A DNA stretch of 64,000 nt from Acinetobacter bohemicus ANC 3994 (GTDB lineage Bacteria > Pseudomonadota > Gammaproteobacteria > Pseudomonadales > Moraxellaceae): assembly GCF_000367925.1 (NCBI RefSeq), contig NZ_KB849164.1, positions 1,032,349 through 1,096,348 on the forward strand, written 5' to 3'. Each line of letters opens with the position of its first letter. Positions within the stretch are counted from its first letter, which is position 1. Both the position numbers and the translations under genes were made by a program. Below the pieces are notes generated by a model. It worked only from the letters and a program-made list of their open reading frames with translations, searched no databases and was not told the DNA's origin. Below, piece after piece: positions 45,160-54,341 of this stretch.

Positions 45160-46563
45160 TTAAGACAAAGCGTAATTTCCACCTAATGCTGCAATTAATT
45201 GTGCTGTATTTTTAAGCTGCAATTGCTTAAGTTCTAAAGCTGCCTGTTCGGCTTGCAGTCTTAAATTCTGAGCGCTCACCACTTCCAGATAGCTTACTAG
45301 ACCTGTATTATAGCGCTGTGTAACGACTCGCTCATTTTCTGTAGCCAGCGCAGACAATTTAGCCTGCTCCGCCTGCTGCTGCCTGAAACTGGCAGACTGC
45401 ATCAGCGCATCCTCCACTTCTTTCCAGCCTGTCAGTACAGCCTGCTTATAGGCTGCGGATTTTTCATCATAATTTGCTTGCGCTGCAGCGATGTCAGCTT
45501 TTCTTTTGCCGCCATCCCACAGCACCGCAGCGGCTTTCAGCCCCGCCGACCATAAATACTGTGGAGATTGGAACAGTTGACTGAAAATCTGGCTGTTCAT
45601 GGCGCTGTTCAAGCCAATACTGACATCCGGCAGCCATGCCGTTTGCGCCAATCCCAGCTGTGCATGAGTCGCTGCTAGATCACGTTCAGCACGCAGCACA
45701 TCAGGCCGCTGTATTAATAAACGACTCGGAAGCTGTGTCGGCAGCGCTGGGACTTGAAACACTATTTTTTGTGGCGCCAACTGAAATTGAGCAACGCCCA
45801 GACCTTGTAAAATAGCCAAAATATTTTCTTGCAAATTACGTTCTCTTTGCGTTTCTATTCGCTTTATCTGCACCTGTTTTAGCTGGGTTTCGGCCTGTAT
45901 GACATCTGCACGTGCAATCATCCCCGCAGTATATTGATTCTTTAAAATCTGCACTGAACGGACATAACTTTGCTGCGTTTGCTGAAGAATATTGATTTGC
46001 GCATCCAGTACACGAATATTCCAATAGGCTTCTGTGGCTAACAACTGTTGGCTTAATTTGACCGCCTGCAATTCTGCTCCAGCAGCTTCAAAATTGGCCT
46101 GCTGACCTTCTATGGCCTTGGCCACCCGCCCCCATACATCCGGGATCCAGCTGGCCTGAATTTCGTTGCTAAATTGACCGCTTGAAGCGGTATTTTTGCC
46201 GCCGCTGCGGTTTGCAGAAGCATTCAGCGCCAAACTCGGCTGGCGGGCAGCACGCTGCTGTTGCAGCAATCCATGGGCGTAGCGGAAACGGGCCTCCGCC
46301 TGCTGCAAGCTTAAATTTTCCTGATTCAGCTGCTGCATCAACTGGCTAAGCATAGGGTCTTGATAAATCTGCCACCAGTCCGCCCCAACTGGCTGCAACG
46401 CGCCAGTTGCTGTCCAGTTTAAACTGGCATATTTATACTGTTCATCTACTTGAATCTTAGGCGCCTGATATTCCGGCGGTCGCACAACAGCGGTTGAAGC
46501 GCATGCGGTCAATATCATTAAGCCGCTAAGGCAAACCGCATTTTTATAGAACAAATTTTGCAT
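45160..46563 (-). CDS. RND efflux outer-membrane factor (NodT/TolC-like lipoprotein)
   Basis: 467 aa outer-membrane efflux channel. Signal with lipobox ILTAC (Cys ~21), then two outer-membrane-factor repeats with long alpha-helical stretches rich in Gln/Ala (LQQAEARFRYAHGLLQQQRAARQPSLALNASANRSG and the parallel SAQNLRLQAEQAALELKQLQLKN). Last gene of the seven-gene leftward operon, 12 bases after the second RND permease. The 3' end is less GC-rich than the 5' end. Partner of the MFP and the two permeases. Confidence 0.88.
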   Translation of the reverse strand: MQNLFYKNAVCLSGLMILTACASTAVVRPPEYQAPKIQVDEQYKYASLNWTATGALQPVGADWWQIYQDPMLSQLMQQLNQENLSLQQAEARFRYAHGLLQQQRAARQPSLALNASANRSGGKNTASSGQFSNEIQASWIPDVWGRVAKAIEGQQANFEAAGAELQAVKLSQQLLATEAYWNIRVLDAQINILQQTQQSYVRSVQILKNQYTAGMIARADVIQAETQLKQVQIKRIETQRERNLQENILAILQGLGVAQFQLAPQKIVFQVPALPTQLPSRLLIQRPDVLRAERDLAATHAQLGLAQTAWLPDVSIGLNSAMNSQIFSQLFQSPQYLWSAGLKAAAVLWDGGKRKADIAAAQANYDEKSAAYKQAVLTGWKEVEDALMQSASFRQQQAEQAKLSALATENERVVTQRYNTGLVSYLEVVSAQNLRLQAEQAALELKQLQLKNTAQLIAALGGNYALS

Positions 46564-46575
46564 CCCACTTTATTC

Positions 46576-49500
46576 CTATTTTCCTAAGCTCAAGGCATTC
46601 TTTATATTCAAACGCTGCAATCGCTGCGCCATTTTTTCCAACAGCAGATACATAATTGGCGTGGTATATAGCGTCAGCAGCTGTCCTAGCGCCAAGCCTC
46701 CGGTAATCACCACGCCTAAAGGCTGACGCAGTTCTGCACCTTCGCCCCAGCTGAATGCCAAAGGAATAGCGCCCAGCAAAGCCGCTGTATTGGTCATTAA
46801 AATCGGGCGGAAGCGCAAAGCCGCTGCCGACAGCACCGCGTCACGGGCAGATTTTCCTGCACGGCGTTCCTGTAGGGTAAAATCAATCAGCAGAATGGCG
46901 TTCTTCACCACAATGCCGATCAGCAGGAACATGCCCAGCAATGCAATTAAGGTGAATTGAAAATTAAACAGCCGCAGCGTCAGCAATGCGCCTAAGGCGA
47001 CCGCGGGAATCGTGGATAAAATCGTCAGGGGATGAATCACGCTTTCATATGTCACCCCCAGCAGAATATAAATCAGGCCAATCACCGCTAGAACCAGCAA
47101 TGGCGTACTTAATCCTGCCTGTAGGCTTTCAGCTTCTACATCTTTGTCTGCGGTCATGAAAATCTCATTCGGCAGCATAATTTCCGGCAAAATGCCGCGA
47201 ATGGCTGCATCCGCCTGTTCAGCGCTGTAGCCTTGCTTCACCACATAGCCAATGCCCATGGCAGCATACTGATTACGCCGGTAAATCCGGTCATTGCTAA
47301 TGCCATAAGACCATGCAGCGAAGTTGCTGAGCGGCACATATTCGCCCTGCTGATTCGGGACTTGCACATTGGCCAGTGATTCCGGCTGCTGGGTAAAATG
47401 CTGATCAACTTCCATCACCACATGAAATTGATTGCTTTGATCATAAATCGTGGAAATCTGGCGCTGCGAGAATGAGTTATTCAGCACGCTGGAAATGCTT
47501 TCAATATCCACGCCCAAGCGCCGCGCTGCTTCACGGTCAATATCCAGCGTGACATGCTGCGCACCTTCATCGCCCATAGTTTCCACTTCTTCCAGCTGTG
47601 GCAGCTTTTGCATCGCTTGGGCAACTTTTGGCGCCCATTCACGCAGCAGCGCAACATTATCCGACTGGAGCAGCAGCATATGATCTTGCCCGCTGCCGCT
47701 GGAAAATGGATCATCCAGTTCAAGTTCCTGCTCGACCCATGCTGAAAAAACCGCGCCAGCCTGCCACGGCGCATTCTGCTTTATCCGCTCGACAATTTCA
47801 TGTGAGGCTTTACCGTCACGCTCTGCCTTGGGCTTAAGGTTCACCATTAAAAAGGAATTGGTGGTTCCGCCTGCACCGCCCGATGTGCCAATCACATCCT
47901 TGACTGCCGGATCGCTTAACAGGCTTTGGCTGAACGCCGCAATTTTCGGCTGCATAATCTGGAAAGAAAATCCGTCATCGCCGCGGATAAACGCCTCAAC
48001 GCGTCCAGTGTCCTGTTCGGGCAGTACCCGTTTCGGCAGCGCCTGATACAGATAGGCCGAGGCTGCAATGGCGCCGCCCCACAGTAAAATCACCACATAG
48101 CTATGCCCGATCATCCATTTTAAGGAATGCAAATAGCCTTGGCTGAGCTTCTGCATACAGCTATGACTGATGCGGTATAAAGCATTATTTTTAGCATTTT
48201 CAAGTGGTTTCAAGCAGCGCGCTGACAAGCTTGGCGTAAGCACCAGCGAGATAAAAACCGATAAAATCACGATAAATACCAGCGTTAAGGAAAACTCCCT
48301 AAACAGCCGCTCAATCACGCCGCCCATAAACAGTACGGAAATAAAAATCACCGCCAAAGCCAGATTCATGGCAATCAAGGTCATGCCGACTTCCTGAATG
48401 CCCTTGAGCGCAGCCTGCACAGGCGGCTCCCCCTGTTCAATGTGGCGCTCGATATTTTCCAGCACTACAATCGCATCATCCACCACCAAACCGATTGCTA
48501 CAATCACCGCCATAATGGAGAGATTATTCAGCGAAAAACCGGCCAAATAGATCAGGCTGCACGCGCCAATTAAGGTAACCAGCATCGCAATGCTTGGAAC
48601 CAGCGCGCTTTGCAGGCGCCCCAGCATCAATGCCACCACAATAATCACCAGCAGCATCGAAAACAGTAAAGTATCACGCGCTTCATTCAGTCCAGCACGG
48701 ATCACTTCCGAACCATCCATCACAATGCTGAGCTGCGCATCGGCAGGAATCTGCGAACGCAGCTGCGGCAGTTTCTGTTTAATTTTTTCAATCACAGCCA
48801 CGGTATTGGCATTCGGCTGCCGGCTGATTTTGATAATGACCGCAGGTTCGCCGTTATGAAAACCGCTGACATAACGGTTTTCTACAGCGTCCTGAACCTC
48901 GGCTACATCTTTAAGGCGAACGGCGGTCTGGCCATGCTGATGGATGACCAAATTGGCAAAATCTGCCGCATTTTGCAAATTGGCTGAGAGCGCCACCTGC
49001 CAGCGCAGCTGCTGAGTTTCTACCACACCCAAAGCCTGCACCACATTGCTTTTGACCACTGCTTCACGGACTTGCTCCAGCGATACGCCTTGTGAAATCA
49101 GCGCATTCGGATTTAAGCTAATCCGCACTGCCGGCATGGATGCCCCGTCAATGCTGACATCGCCAACACCGCTGATTTGCGCCAGAGCTGGCTGCAACTG
49201 GTTGCTGGCGATTTCATACAGCTTGCCGGCCGATAAATGCTTTGAGCTGAATGCCAGATAAAAAATTGGGCTTTGGCTTGGATTGATCTTGAAATATTCA
49301 GGTGGACTGGGCATGCCAGAAGGCAGTTGAGGCATGGCTGCATTAATGGCGGCCTGCACTTCCCGCGCTGCTTCATTGATGTCAGTATCCAAATCAAAAT
49401 GCAGCACCACCTGCGCTGCACTTTGGTTGCTAGATGAATTAATGCCTTTTACCCCAGAAACACCCATCATGGCACGTTCCAGCGGTGTGGCGACCGTAGC

Positions 49501-49680
49501 CGACATGCTTTCAGGGCTGGCTCCCGGCAAGCTGGCCCGAACCACAATGGTTGGAATATCCGCCTGCGGCAAAGCCGCAACTGGCAAACGGAAATAGGCC
49601 AATATACCCAGCAGTACAATCGCGATTGCCAATAAAACACTGGCCACCGGACGGTGAATAAAAACGGAGAGCAGATTCAA
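46576..49680 (-). CDS. RND permease, MdtC-like
   Basis: 1034 aa hydrophobe/amphiphile efflux permease, twelve transmembrane segments and two large periplasmic loops. Conserved proton-relay acidic pair in segment 4 (GLVVDDAIVVLENIERH, ~400-416) and family start SVFIHRPVASVLLAIAIVLLGILAYFRLPVAALPQADIPT. Start overlaps the stop of the upstream permease (ATGA at 49677-49680). Two different permease subunits in tandem is the MdtBC arrangement, which forms a heterotrimer. Sampled GC is 32 of 60 at 47581-47640, well above the FecR gene at 57481-57540 (20 of 60). Confidence 0.88.
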   Translation of the reverse strand: MNLLSVFIHRPVASVLLAIAIVLLGILAYFRLPVAALPQADIPTIVVRASLPGASPESMSATVATPLERAMMGVSGVKGINSSSNQSAAQVVLHFDLDTDINEAAREVQAAINAAMPQLPSGMPSPPEYFKINPSQSPIFYLAFSSKHLSAGKLYEIASNQLQPALAQISGVGDVSIDGASMPAVRISLNPNALISQGVSLEQVREAVVKSNVVQALGVVETQQLRWQVALSANLQNAADFANLVIHQHGQTAVRLKDVAEVQDAVENRYVSGFHNGEPAVIIKISRQPNANTVAVIEKIKQKLPQLRSQIPADAQLSIVMDGSEVIRAGLNEARDTLLFSMLLVIIVVALMLGRLQSALVPSIAMLVTLIGACSLIYLAGFSLNNLSIMAVIVAIGLVVDDAIVVLENIERHIEQGEPPVQAALKGIQEVGMTLIAMNLALAVIFISVLFMGGVIERLFREFSLTLVFIVILSVFISLVLTPSLSARCLKPLENAKNNALYRISHSCMQKLSQGYLHSLKWMIGHSYVVILLWGGAIAASAYLYQALPKRVLPEQDTGRVEAFIRGDDGFSFQIMQPKIAAFSQSLLSDPAVKDVIGTSGGAGGTTNSFLMVNLKPKAERDGKASHEIVERIKQNAPWQAGAVFSAWVEQELELDDPFSSGSGQDHMLLLQSDNVALLREWAPKVAQAMQKLPQLEEVETMGDEGAQHVTLDIDREAARRLGVDIESISSVLNNSFSQRQISTIYDQSNQFHVVMEVDQHFTQQPESLANVQVPNQQGEYVPLSNFAAWSYGISNDRIYRRNQYAAMGIGYVVKQGYSAEQADAAIRGILPEIMLPNEIFMTADKDVEAESLQAGLSTPLLVLAVIGLIYILLGVTYESVIHPLTILSTIPAVALGALLTLRLFNFQFTLIALLGMFLLIGIVVKNAILLIDFTLQERRAGKSARDAVLSAAALRFRPILMTNTAALLGAIPLAFSWGEGAELRQPLGVVITGGLALGQLLTLYTTPIMYLLLEKMAQRLQRLNIKNALSLGK

Positions 49681-52600
49681 GGTGCATCTCCCGTTTCATT
49701 CATGGCTGGCACCGCTGGCTGGGCCTTTTGCGGCCGCTGCAAGCGGTCAAAGAACAGATAAACCACTGGTGTGGTGAATAGCGTCAAGAGCTGGCTTAAA
49801 ATCAAGCCGCCCACCATCACAATGCCCAAAGGCTGGCGCAGTTCAGCGCCGGAACCTGAAGCCAGCATGAGCGGAATGGCGCCGACGAGTGCAGCTAGCG
49901 TGGTCATCAGGATGGGCCTGAAGCGCATTAAAGCGGCCTGATAAATCGCCTGCTGCGCTGAGAGGCCTTCATTGCGCTGCGCTGCCAAGGCAAAATCCAC
50001 CATCATAATGCCGTTTTTCTTGACCAAGCCAATCAGCAGAATAATGCCGATCAAGGCAATCATATCCAACGGGCGACCGACCATAAACAGCGCCAGCAGC
50101 GCACCAATAGCCGCCGAAGGCAAGGTCGAAAGAATGGTAATTGGGTGAATAAAGCTTTCATACAGCATACCCAACACCAGATACATGGTTACAATGGCCG
50201 CCAGTACCAGCCAAAAGGTATGCTGTAATGAGTTTTCAAAGGCCGCCGCTGCGCCCTGCAACTGCACGTTGACCTCCGCCGGCAGATTCAGAGAATCTTC
50301 AATACGGTGAATGGCCTGAATGCCTTCACCAAGGGAAATTCCCGGTGCTAAATTGAAAGACACGCTATGTGCGGGGAACTGCGCCTGCTGCTGCAAAAGA
50401 ACGGGAGTGCGCTTTTGCGCAATTGCAGCCACAGAACTGAGCAGCACTGGTTCGCCGCTGGAATTTTGAATATAGGTTTGATTTAGCGCATCAATGCCTT
50501 GCGTCAAGCTAGGGTCAAGTTCCAACACAATGCGATACTGATTCGCCTGCGTATATAAAGTGGCAATTTGGCGCTGCGCAAACAGATTCTGCAAGGCGCG
50601 GCTGATATCTTCAATACTCAAGCCTAAACGCGCAGCCGCATCACGGTTGACATCAATAAAGGCTTGCAGGCCTTGACCGCCGTCTTCACTGGCCACGTCC
50701 GAGAACTCCGGCTGCTGCCGCAGGGCTTCAACAAAGAGCGGGCTGAACTGCTGCAAATCTTCATCTTTGGCTGCGGTTAAGCTCAGTTGGTATTGCGTCC
50801 GGCTGATTTTGTCTTCAATGCTCAGCTCCTGCACTGGCTGCATCCAGCCTTTAATTCCCTGCACATGGCTGAACTGCTGTTTCAGGCGCGCCATGACCTG
50901 ATCCGCACTGTCACGTTCGGCATGCGCTTTCAGGTTAATCAGAATGCGCCCATTGCTGAGTTTAGGATTATTGGCATCAATGCCGATAAATGAAGATAAG
51001 CTCTCAACCGCAGGGTCTTTTAAAATCTGGCTGGCCAGCGCCTGCTGCCGTTCACTCATGGCCGCAAAGGAAATATCATCCGGCACTTCGGTCACCACCT
51101 GTATGACGCCGCTGTCCTGTACCGGGAAAAAGCCTTTAGGAATTACCCAGTACAATGCGCCAGCCAAAACCACGGTGCCAAGCATCACCGTAAGCATCAG
51201 CGCCTGATGCCGGAATACCCACTGCAGTGCCTTGCCATAGCGCTGAATCATCCAATCCAGACTCCAGCGGCTGCGGCGCGGTGCATGCTTTGCATCTTTG
51301 AGCAAATAAGCGCACATCATTGGGGTCAGGGTAAGTGACACCACAAGCGATAAGCCAATTGCCGCAGCTAAAGTCACGGCAAATTCATGGAACAGCCGAC
51401 CCACGACATCGCCCATAAACAGCAATGGAATCAGCACAGCAATCAGCGAGATGGTTAAAGAGATTAGGGTAAATCCAATTTCCCTCGACCCTTTGAGCGC
51501 TGCTTGCAATAAACTTTCACCAGATTCGCGGTGCCGAGCAATATTCTCCAGCATCACAATCGCGTCATCCACCACAAATCCTGTGGCGATGGTTAAAGCC
51601 ATCAGCGTCAAGTTATTGACCGAAAAGCCAAGAAAATGCATCAGCACAAAAGTACCGATGATTGACAAGGGCACGGCAATGCTCGGAATAATAGTGGCAG
51701 ACAGGTTTCTTAAAAACAGGAACGTCACCATCACCACAAGGCAAACCGCAAACACCAGCTCTTTCTGCACATCCTGAATCGCGCTGCGGATGCTTTCCGT
51801 GCGATCTGTCAGCACCCTAATCTGCACATTTTCAGGCAAATTGCGCTGCAATTCCGGCAAAACCTGTTTAATCTGATCAGCCACCTGAATGACATTGGCA
51901 TTTGGCTGGCGCTGCACATTGACCAAAATAGCGGACTGGCTGTCTGCCCATGCCGCCATATAGCGGTCTTCACTGCCTTCAATCACTTTCGCGACATCTT
52001 TCAGGCGGATCGGCGCGCCGCCGTTCCAGCGCAGAATCAGATTTTCATAATCCGCAATAGAGCGGATCTGGTCATTGGCATCCAGCATGGTGGTGCGGTA
52101 AGGCCCGTCAAAACTGCCTTTGGGCTGATTGGCATTAGCCGCATTAATTGCTGTACGCACATCCTCGGCGCTCATTTTATAAGCCGCCAGCGCAGCAGGA
52201 TTCATCTGTACCCGTATGGCTGGGCGCTGTCCGCCGGCAAGGCTGACCATGCCGACACCAGAAAGCTGCGACAGTTTCTGCGCAACCCGCGTATCCACCA
52301 TGTCATAGACTGTGGTGAGCGGCAAAGTCTTGGAACTGACCGCCAGCGTAATGACCGGAACATCCGCCGGATTGACTTTGCGGTAAATCGGCGGTGTCGG
52401 CAAATCACCGGGCAGTTTGCTGCTGGCCGTGCTGAGCGCTGACTGCACTTCCTGCTCGACCACGCCCAATTCTGCGCTCAGTTCAAACTGTAGCGTGATA
52501 ACCGATGCACCGACCGAGCTGGCTGAAGACATTTGCTTCAAGCCAGCAATTTTACCCATTTCACGCTCTAACGGCACCGTCACCGTGCGCTGCACCGTAT

Positions 52601-52769
52601 CCGGATTGGCGCCGGGTTGGAAAGTGTAAATTTGAATAATCGGATAATCCACCTGCGGTAAGGCGGAAACAGGCAGAAGACGCCAGACTAGCAGCCCGCT
52701 GAACAGCAGCGCCAGCATCAGCAATACTGTGGCGACTGGGCGCAGAATAAAGAAACGTGAAATATTCAT
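49677..52769 (-). CDS. RND permease, MdtB-like
   Basis: 1030 aa, paralogue of the next permease. N-terminus SRFFILRPVATVLLMLALLFSGLLVWRLLPVSALPQVDYPI matches the MdtB/MdtC pattern, with FVVDDAIVMLENIARHRESGE in segment 4. Separated by three bases from the membrane fusion protein upstream. E. coli MdtABC exports bile salts, novobiocin and enterobactin; given the iron genes in the same operon, siderophore or siderophore-like export is an attractive guess but nothing here proves the substrate. Confidence 0.88.
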   Translation of the reverse strand: MNISRFFILRPVATVLLMLALLFSGLLVWRLLPVSALPQVDYPIIQIYTFQPGANPDTVQRTVTVPLEREMGKIAGLKQMSSASSVGASVITLQFELSAELGVVEQEVQSALSTASSKLPGDLPTPPIYRKVNPADVPVITLAVSSKTLPLTTVYDMVDTRVAQKLSQLSGVGMVSLAGGQRPAIRVQMNPAALAAYKMSAEDVRTAINAANANQPKGSFDGPYRTTMLDANDQIRSIADYENLILRWNGGAPIRLKDVAKVIEGSEDRYMAAWADSQSAILVNVQRQPNANVIQVADQIKQVLPELQRNLPENVQIRVLTDRTESIRSAIQDVQKELVFAVCLVVMVTFLFLRNLSATIIPSIAVPLSIIGTFVLMHFLGFSVNNLTLMALTIATGFVVDDAIVMLENIARHRESGESLLQAALKGSREIGFTLISLTISLIAVLIPLLFMGDVVGRLFHEFAVTLAAAIGLSLVVSLTLTPMMCAYLLKDAKHAPRRSRWSLDWMIQRYGKALQWVFRHQALMLTVMLGTVVLAGALYWVIPKGFFPVQDSGVIQVVTEVPDDISFAAMSERQQALASQILKDPAVESLSSFIGIDANNPKLSNGRILINLKAHAERDSADQVMARLKQQFSHVQGIKGWMQPVQELSIEDKISRTQYQLSLTAAKDEDLQQFSPLFVEALRQQPEFSDVASEDGGQGLQAFIDVNRDAAARLGLSIEDISRALQNLFAQRQIATLYTQANQYRIVLELDPSLTQGIDALNQTYIQNSSGEPVLLSSVAAIAQKRTPVLLQQQAQFPAHSVSFNLAPGISLGEGIQAIHRIEDSLNLPAEVNVQLQGAAAAFENSLQHTFWLVLAAIVTMYLVLGMLYESFIHPITILSTLPSAAIGALLALFMVGRPLDMIALIGIILLIGLVKKNGIMMVDFALAAQRNEGLSAQQAIYQAALMRFRPILMTTLAALVGAIPLMLASGSGAELRQPLGIVMVGGLILSQLLTLFTTPVVYLFFDRLQRPQKAQPAVPAMNETGDAP

Positions 52770-52772
52770 GCT

Positions 52773-53978
52773 TTATCCAGCTGCCGGCGGAGTTAAGCCA
52801 GCTTGCGGATTTTCCTGCACAATTTGCACCTCCTGCCCATCTGATAACCGGTCGATGCCTTCTAAAACCACACGCTCGGTGCCATTTAGTCCAGCTAAAA
52901 TTTCGGTTTGGCTCTGTGAAGTCACGCCCAGCTTCAGCATGCGCATTTCAGCTTTATTTTTTGTGTTGATCACATAGACATAGGTGCCTTTTGCGCCATG
53001 CTGAATGGCATCATTCGGAATGCTGACCGCATCCTGAATGGTTTGGGCATTCAGACGGATATTGACAAACTGGTTCGGAAACAGCGCATCATCGCGGTTA
53101 TCAAACACCGCTTTTAATTTTAATGTCCCGGTATTAAGGTCAATTTGGTTATCCAAAGCCTGCACCTGTCCTAAAGCCAATTGCTTTTGCTCTGCTTTGT
53201 CCCATGCGCTGACTTGTACTTTCTGCCCTTTGCCGGCTGCTGCGCGCAAGGTGTCTAAATAGTTTTCCGCCACTGCGAATTGCACATAAATCGGATGAAC
53301 CTGCGTCACCGTGACTAAGCCGGCCTGTTCATTGGCCTGAATTAAATTGCCGGCATCCTTTTGCTTAAATCCAGCCCGCCCTGCAATCGGGGAATAAATT
53401 TTGGTATAGGACAATTGCAGTTTCGCGGCATCCACTTGCGCCTGATTGGCCTGAATTTGCCCTTTCAGCTGATTCACCAAAGCCTGCTGCTGCTCCACCT
53501 GCTGTTTGGCAATCGAGTCCTGCTTAAACAGCAATTGATAGCGCGCCAGTTCAGTTTCCGCATTGCGCAGCTGCGCCATATTTTGCTGCTGCGTGCCTTG
53601 TGCCTGAGCCAGTTCTACCTGAAAAGGCGCAGGATCTATTTGCGCCAGCAGCTGGCCTTTGGCAACCAAATGGCCTTCCTGAAAATAAATACGCTGCAAT
53701 ACGCCTGAAACCTGACTTTGAACATTCACCGTATGCGCAGGAATAACCGTGCCAATCGCTTTCAGTTCGACATTTAAATCACGGCGCTCGACCGCAACGA
53801 CCCGCACGGGAACAGGCTTGCTCCATTGGCTGAACTCTTCTGTAGGCTTGGAGGATGCAGCTGCCCAATACCCATAGCCTGCACCCAAAGCCAGAATAAG
53901 AATTAATCCGGTTAAATATTTAAATTTAGGGGCAAGAGGCTTTTTTTGGCGGTTTAAATTTTCAGTTAGATCACTCAT
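52773..53978 (-). CDS. RND membrane fusion protein, MdtA-like
   Basis: 401 aa periplasmic adaptor. One N-terminal anchor segment (FKYLTGLILILALGAGYGYWAA), lipoyl/biotinyl-like half motifs (VNVQSQVSGVLQRIYFQEGHLVAKGQLLAQIDPAPFQVEL and IYSPIAGRAGFKQKDAGNLIQ) around a helical hairpin, then beta-barrel and membrane-proximal domains. ATG 53978 (MSDLTENLNRQ) was preferred to a TTG two codons upstream. It starts nine bases after the DUF3325 stop, so the efflux and iron-uptake parts are one transcription unit. Confidence 0.88.
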   Translation of the reverse strand: MSDLTENLNRQKKPLAPKFKYLTGLILILALGAGYGYWAAASSKPTEEFSQWSKPVPVRVVAVERRDLNVELKAIGTVIPAHTVNVQSQVSGVLQRIYFQEGHLVAKGQLLAQIDPAPFQVELAQAQGTQQQNMAQLRNAETELARYQLLFKQDSIAKQQVEQQQALVNQLKGQIQANQAQVDAAKLQLSYTKIYSPIAGRAGFKQKDAGNLIQANEQAGLVTVTQVHPIYVQFAVAENYLDTLRAAAGKGQKVQVSAWDKAEQKQLALGQVQALDNQIDLNTGTLKLKAVFDNRDDALFPNQFVNIRLNAQTIQDAVSIPNDAIQHGAKGTYVYVINTKNKAEMRMLKLGVTSQSQTEILAGLNGTERVVLEGIDRLSDGQEVQIVQENPQAGLTPPAAG

Positions 53979-53987
53979 GAACAACGC

Positions 53988-54341
53988 TTACCCATATATT
54001 CGAAAAAATTGCAGCCCAAGCGCCAGACACAGCAGGACTACAGAAAAATGTAAATTTAGCCGAGGCCGGTAAGACTGAATAAAAACGATGCAGCCTGCGG
54101 CCGCAGTGGCAATGCCGAAGCATGCCGTCATGCCGACCGCCCATCCCCATGCCAAAATGCCGGCGCACAGTGCAAGAAGTAAACTGCACCAGCCCAAGCC
54201 AGAGCTGAACTTGGCCAGTCTGAAAGAAAGCGCACGGTTCAGGACTAATTTGGCATTGCGCTCCATAGCGAGATTCAATGCGAACATACCCAAATAGCAG
54301 AGCGCGCAGGCGGTTAAAATATTGACTGCATCAAGGCTCAT
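53988..54341 (-). CDS. DUF3325 small membrane protein
   Basis: 117 aa with three to four hydrophobic segments (ILTACALCYLGMFALNLAMERN, GWCSLLLALCAGILAWGWAVGMTACFGIATAAAGCIVFIQSYRPRL, VLLCLALGLQFFRIYG). DUF3325 proteins are linked by context to PepSY and DUF3649 proteins in iron-uptake loci. Start overlaps the PepSY stop (ATGA). Exact role unknown. Confidence 0.75.
   Translation of the reverse strand: MSLDAVNILTACALCYLGMFALNLAMERNAKLVLNRALSFRLAKFSSGLGWCSLLLALCAGILAWGWAVGMTACFGIATAAAGCIVFIQSYRPRLNLHFSVVLLCLALGLQFFRIYG

Noticed and set aside
47450..49597. Several 60-100-codon plus-strand frames opposite the RND permease
   Set aside because: High GC and long conserved minus-strand coding cause open antisense frames; none has a motif.
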